Below, one piece after another: positions 60,111 through 64,000 of a stretch of DNA of 64,000 nucleotides. The DNA comes from Sphingopyxis sp. 113P3 (GTDB taxonomy: Bacteria; Pseudomonadota; Alphaproteobacteria; Sphingomonadales; Sphingomonadaceae), in the NCBI RefSeq assembly GCF_001278035.1, contig NZ_CP009452.1, positions 3,443,501 to 3,507,500 of the forward strand, read 5' to 3'. Within the stretch, counting starts at the first letter, position 1, and every line of letters begins with the position of its first letter. The notes under the pieces were generated by a model. The model had not been told where the DNA came from, did not search any database, and was given only the letters and a program-made list of their open reading frames with translations. The position numbers and the translations under genes were made by a program.

Positions 60111-60425
60111 CAGCGCTCCTCCTTTCCTGCAAACTGACGGGTATAGGCACCGAGCCGTCATGACAACCGCGCAAACGGTGCGGCGCTCTCATAGTGTAAC
60201 AAGTCACCGAATATCCGGGAGAAATTTGTTCAGCTCAGGCCGCGATATTGAGCGAACTGGTAGCATGGGCTCGCAAAGCGCCGGTGGAGACGGGACGCTG
60301 TAGAACCGCCTGGCAGATGAACGTAGGCGCGCAGCGGTGATCCTTGGCTTTTCCTCCCCGATCATCCATATGGAGCCGGTATCCCCCGGTGGTCCCTGCC
60401 TCGCATACCGCCGGGGCACTTAATT
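60111..60425 (-). promoter_or_regulatory. Upstream region of the ietAS pair
   Basis: 315 bp between the ietA start and the CTAG border of the IS701 element. It contains the AAAGGAGG site just before the ATG and must hold the native promoter unless the IS supplies one. I see no clear -35/-10 pair, and a short reverse frame here (60204-60419) has no family resemblance. Confidence 0.35.
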
Positions 60426-60429
60426 CTAG

Positions 60430-61863
60430 CACTACTTTGGCAGATTATTCGGATCGGTCGCTGTAACCAGTTTATTGCAGTGAGGGCAGATCGTCGGTGG
60501 CGGTCTTGCGAAGAGGTTGATTATCGCCTGCCTGACGGCAGGCATGGTCGGTTGCGGCGGCGGTCCCGAGTTTCTTTTTTTTCCGCCCCGCTGCGCTTAG
60601 ACGGCGGGACTGAAGAAAGGCATAGGCGATCATCGTCATCAGCGCGTGTCGGTGTAGTCCGGTCCATGATCGGCCCTCAAAGTGGTCGAGACCGAGTTCC
60701 TCCTTCAGCTGCTGATGCGCCTGCTCGCAGATCCACCGCGCCTTGATGGCACCGGCGAGCGCCTTGATCGGCGTGTCGGCTGGCAAGTTCGAGAGATAGT
60801 ATTTTTGCTCTCCGCTTTCGCGCCGTTCCCCCACCAGCCAGACTTCCTCCTCGCTGGGCATGGCCTGGACCCGCCCGTCACTCATGCGGTGCCTGTGGCC
60901 ATCGGCCACCCGGACGCGGCATGCCGCAAATTTACAGGTCAGCTTGCCTTTGGTCCCGCGTCGCCAGCTGATTTTCTTCCATTTTTCTTCTCCCAGCATC
61001 TTTTCGGCAGAAACGGCGGTGCGGTCGGGGACGTGATATTTGCGGCGCCTGCCTGTTGCTGCCTCGGGAAAGATCAGCCCGGTGTCTGCCGGATAGACAT
61101 TCTGACGCCGTGACATGCCCACCGCCCACCGCAAACCACGCTCGCTCAGAGCCTGGCGGAAGGGGCCGCTCGCCCCGTAGCCGGCGTCGGCTAGAACGCA
61201 GCCGAACCGAGTGCCCGAGGCAATGACCCGATCGATCTCCTCGATAGCGATCTCCGGCTTTGTGCGAGCGACTTGTCGCTCCTGGGGGACACGGGCGCGC
61301 TCCATGCGGGGGGCGTCGTCCGTCCAGCTTTCAGGCAAAAAGAGCCGCAGGCCCACCATCACCGGAACCTCCCCGGACGCTAGCGTCACCGAAACGAGGG
61401 ATTGGCAGTTCGAGGTCTTGCCAAGGGAGGAGGCGTATTGCGCAGCCACGCCGACCGAATGACGGCCCTTCTTCGGCAAGGCAGTATCGTCAATGACCAG
61501 ATATCCCGCTTCGTCTCCAACCAGACGATCGGCTTCCTTCAGAAGAACAGCCTCGAGCGGCGCACTATCCCACACCCCGTCCGCGACGAAATGATGCAGT
61601 TGGTCGTAGCCAAACTCACCATCACGAGCCGCCATCGGCTGCACGCTCTTGCGGTCACCGGGGCCGATCAATCCCGCGATATAGGCCGGGCACACACGCT
61701 TCCGCGCCTTGTGCCGCAACGCCGACAAAAATGGCGTCAGCCAAACCTCAAGATCATTGCGCCAATCCTCTGACATCGCCAGCCTCCATAAAAGCTGGCT
61801 CCCCATGAATCAGGGAAATCTCCTTTTGGGAATCCCAAAAATCACATTTCTGCCAAAGTAGTG
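60430..61863 (-). mobile_element. IS701-family element
   Basis: 1434 bp with perfect 15-bp terminal repeats CACTACTTTGGCAGA, flanked by CTAG at 60426-60429 and 61864-61867 (4-bp target duplication). Its right CTAG is also the left border of the IS5-family copy B. Confidence 0.92.
60472..61776 (-). CDS. IS701-family DDE transposase
   Basis: 434 residues: SEDWRNDLEVWLTPFLSALRHKARKR at the start, the first Asp in YLVIDDTALPKKGRHSVGVAAQY, the second in FGCVLADAGYGASGPFRQAL, and the Glu-bearing segment IKARWICEQAHQQLKEELGLDHFEGRSWTGLHRH. This is the IS701 pattern. The ATG at 61776 is preceded by GGAGG. The frame appears intact. Confidence 0.92.
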   Translation of the reverse strand: MSEDWRNDLEVWLTPFLSALRHKARKRVCPAYIAGLIGPGDRKSVQPMAARDGEFGYDQLHHFVADGVWDSAPLEAVLLKEADRLVGDEAGYLVIDDTALPKKGRHSVGVAAQYASSLGKTSNCQSLVSVTLASGEVPVMVGLRLFLPESWTDDAPRMERARVPQERQVARTKPEIAIEEIDRVIASGTRFGCVLADAGYGASGPFRQALSERGLRWAVGMSRRQNVYPADTGLIFPEAATGRRRKYHVPDRTAVSAEKMLGEEKWKKISWRRGTKGKLTCKFAACRVRVADGHRHRMSDGRVQAMPSEEEVWLVGERRESGEQKYYLSNLPADTPIKALAGAIKARWICEQAHQQLKEELGLDHFEGRSWTGLHRHALMTMIAYAFLQSRRLSAAGRKKKKLGTAAATDHACRQAGDNQPLRKTATDDLPSLQ

Positions 61864-62633
61864 CTAGGCCGTAGACTCATAAGCGTTGATCCAGAGGCGT
61901 GCTGAGAAGAGCTTGATGGCAGCGAGGAAGTTGTCGGCACGCTTGTCGTATCGTGTGGCCAAGCCTCTGGCGTGTTTGAGTTTTCCGAAGAAGCGTTCGA
62001 TCAGGTTGCGATATCGGTAGAGGAATGGGCTGAAGGCGAAGCCCTGTCTGCGGTTTCGCTTGGCGGGGATGTTGGCGAAGCCTCCTTGTGCCGTGATTTG
62101 CGCGCGAATGGCGTCGCTGTCATAGGCCTTGTCGGCGAGGAAGGTGCTGCCTTCCGGCACGGCGCCGAGCAGCGGATCGGCCTCTCTGCAATCGCTCGCC
62201 TGCCCTTCGGACAAGTGCAGCTGGATCGGCAGACCCCGTCCATCGACCAGAGCGTGGATCTTGCTCGTCAAGCCGCCGCGGGAACGTCCCATGCAGCGAT
62301 TTGGGTCCCCCTTTTTAGGGTCGCACCATGCTGATGGACCCGGATGGAGGAACTGTCGATCATCACCAGTTCGCCGTCGAAAGCCTGCGAGACCGCCGCC
62401 AAAAGCCGATCCCACACACCCGCTTTGCGCCAGCGGACGAAGCGGTTGTAGCAGGTGGTGTGCGGACCATAGCGCTCGGGAATGTCAGCCCAGGGGCTGC
62501 CGGTGCGAAACCGCCACAATATCCCGTTGATCACCCGGCGATAATCCACCCGCGGTACGCCGCGTGGCTTGTTGGGAAGCAGCGGCTCGATCACCGACCA
62601 CTCGAAATCGGTCAGCTCAAAACGACGACGCAT
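61864..62633 (-). CDS. IS5-family transposase, two frames joined by -1 slippage (copy B)
   Basis: Same layout as the copy at 41.4-42.1 kb: the first frame (62633 to 62268) and the second frame (to 61864) meet at the A5-G5 tract of the coding strand. Differences from copy A are mostly silent or conservative (for example LAAVSQAF for LTAVSHAF). The DDE residues are present (VMIDSSSIRVHQHG; ADKAYDSDAIRAQ; ERFFGKLKHARG). Confidence 0.88.
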
Positions 62634-62705
62634 CTGCAAGGCTCCTTTCCCGAGCCTTGAATCAATCACTGCCGCCTCGCGCAACTCAGTTTATGAGTTT
62701 ACCGC
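61868..62705 (-). mobile_element. IS5-family (IS427 group) element, copy B
   Basis: 838 bp between CTAG at 61864-61867 and CTAG at 62706-62709. The left CTAG is shared with the IS701 element. Ends match those of copy A except for single bases. Confidence 0.92.
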
Positions 62706-62709
62706 CTAG

Positions 62710-63245
62710 CCACAGCCGATAGTCTTCTTAACGCGCTTCCAGCGTGCGGAATATGCTGTTGTTGTCCTCATCCTATACGGTTTGAGGGGGAAAGCCTTCC
62801 CCTGCTGACAAGCCCCTGCGGGTCTCGCCAGACCCCTTCGAGCGGGGACACCCCGCAACGCCCCGATAGTGAGCGCGGGGATCTAGGGAGCGCACTCTGG
62901 CGGCTGGCGCCGCGCAGGGGTCGCGCGTCATTTTCCCCAGCGCAGCACTCTCGCTCTGGCCGGAGGGCACGGCGACGGCTGGCCCACAGGCCCACAGGCC
63001 CGCGCGCACGCCGCCGCGCCGGCCGTCCGCCGCAAGGGTGCGTCGTTTGTGGCGCCGCGAGCGGCGCGGTGCTTGGGGCTCCGCCCCCGGCGCACTTCGG
63101 AACGTCTTCCGCCCAGCTTCCTCCGCTGCGCTCCGTGCAGCAGGTTCCCCGCGAAGCCGTCCCTCCGTTTGCACCCCCGGTCTCGCCGACGGGCAGGGTT
63201 TCAGCGCGGCGCTTCCCGCTGCGCGGAAACCCAAGGAGTAGGAAG
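62710..63245. other. Gene-free GC-rich leader upstream of the ParB-like gene
   Basis: 536 bp without a supported gene. It shows hairpins GCGCCGC/GCGGCGC (63052-63067) and GGGGC/GCCCC (63075-63087), a short tandem repeat (GCCCACAG twice, about 62982-62998), and AGGAG just before the next start. It could be a partition-site, transfer-origin or control region of the mobile backbone; nothing sequence-specific proves which. Confidence 0.35.
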
Positions 63246-64000
63246 ATGACCAAGACCGTTCAAATCGAAACCACCGCTGCCGAGCCTGTGTCGGGCATCG
63301 AGATTTTCGTGCCGCTGAACAAGCTCAAGAAGTCCCCCAAGAACGCCCGCAAGGTGCCGCATGGCGAGGCCGCCATCGAGGCGCTGGCCGCTTCCATCGA
63401 GCATAAGGGTCTGATCCAGAACCTTGTGATCGAGCCGGAAATGAAGGACGAGAAGCCGACCGGCGCCTATTTCGTCACCGCTGGCGAAGGTCGCAGGCTG
63501 GCCTATCTGTTGCGCGCCAAGCGCAGGCAGATCAGGAAGAACCACCCGGTTCGCTGCCGTCTCGACACCGAGAACGACCCGTCCGAGATCAGTCTGGACG
63601 AGAATGTGACCCGGACCCCGATGCACCCCGCCGATCAGTTCGAGCGGTTCCGCGAGCTTGCGGACGGCAACGGATGGGGCGCGGAGGAAATCGGCGCGCG
63701 GTTCGGCGTGTCGGGCGGCGTGGTGAAGCAGCGGCTTCGCCTTGGCGCTGTCAGTCCGAAGCTGTTGCAGGTCTATCGCGAGGACGGGCTGACCTTGGAT
63801 CAGCTTATGGCATTCGCCATCACCGAAGACCACGCCCGGCAAGAGCAGGTGTTCGAGAACCTGCATCACAACCGGGAGCCGTGGATCATTCGGCGCGACA
63901 TGACCGCCAACAACGTGCCCGCCGATGATCGCCGTGCGGTGTTCGTCGGGGCCGATGCCTATATCGAGGCGGGCGGCAACATCATCCGCGACCTGTTCAG
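63246..64000 (+). CDS. ParB/RepB/Spo0J-like protein (3' end outside window)
   Basis: 251 residues are visible. The N-terminal ParB nuclease-like domain reads IEIFVPLNKLKKSPKNARKVPHG, IEALAASIEHKGLIQNLVIEPE, YFVTAGEGRRLAYLL and ENVTRTPMHPADQFERFREL, followed by a helix-turn-helix (WGAEEIGARFGVSGGVVKQRLRLGAVSPKLLQVYREDGLTLDQLMAFAI). A strong AGGAGTAGGAAG precedes the ATG. The frame is open at 64000. It resembles large ParB-like proteins of plasmids and integrative elements rather than chromosomal ParB; no parA is beside it in the window. Confidence 0.88.
   Translation, partial: MTKTVQIETTAAEPVSGIEIFVPLNKLKKSPKNARKVPHGEAAIEALAASIEHKGLIQNLVIEPEMKDEKPTGAYFVTAGEGRRLAYLLRAKRRQIRKNHPVRCRLDTENDPSEISLDENVTRTPMHPADQFERFRELADGNGWGAEEIGARFGVSGGVVKQRLRLGAVSPKLLQVYREDGLTLDQLMAFAITEDHARQEQVFENLHHNREPWIIRRDMTANNVPADDRRAVFVGADAYIEAGGNIIRDLF

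Overview
The window is GC-rich DNA from an alphaproteobacterium, most probably a sphingomonad of the Sphingopyxis/Sphingomonas kind. This is inferred from a TonB-dependent receptor of the Xanthomonas/Caulobacter type, a single long RelA/SpoT homologue, a sphingomonad-style RibA with a degenerate N-terminal half, and tight overlapping gene pairs. No ribosomal RNA is present to settle the genus. Positions 1 to about 39.4 kb are chromosomal backbone, and 39.4 to 64 kb is accessory DNA.

Backbone: a DUF192 lipoprotein (cut by the window edge) and recX; a fatty acyl-AMP ligase-like enzyme; a membrane-anchored PAS-GGDEF-EAL protein; a CHAP-domain protein; a DUF3297 protein and a hemerythrin-like protein; a Ku-LigD pair for end joining; a TonB receptor behind two operator-like dyads; a CcmI/CycH-like TPR protein; and NADP-type glutamate dehydrogenase. 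Next comes a compact four-gene operon (16.4-26.0 kb): a small multihaem cytochrome c, a lipoprotein with two GlcG/HbpS domains, an outer-membrane beta-barrel, and a 1428-residue decahaem cytochrome with C-terminal LVIVD repeats. I regard this as a candidate outer-membrane electron conduit and the most interesting chromosomal system here. After it lie rsh, an HxlR regulator, a LytS/LytTR two-component pair, ribA, xth, a candidate structured RNA, lolA, ftsK, a UbiH-type hydroxylase, a LON-domain protein and a CnoX-like thioredoxin.

At 39.4 kb a complete tRNA-Gly(GCC) carries an integrated element bounded by 53-bp direct repeats exactly 12,000 bp apart. It has a tyrosine integrase next to the right repeat, an AlpA-type regulator, a D5-like primase-helicase next to an iteron array, small- and large-terminase-like genes, and a restriction-modification pair. 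It has no recognisable portal, capsid or tail gene, so it looks like a phage satellite or a decayed prophage. An IS5-family insertion has cut the last 25 codons off the restriction endonuclease, and the ancestral frame can be rebuilt by removing the insertion.

From 51.5 kb two ISL3-family copies (one intact, one truncated) lie beside the right attachment repeat. They are followed by what looks like an integrative-conjugative element or plasmid backbone (a DUF2958 protein, and a ParB-like protein running off the window). Embedded in it is a two-gene defence module matching ietAS (AAA+ ATPase plus subtilisin-like protease), facing a five-winged-helix protein of unknown role. Upstream of the module, an IS701-family element and a second IS5-family copy sit end to end, punctuated by three CTAG target sites.
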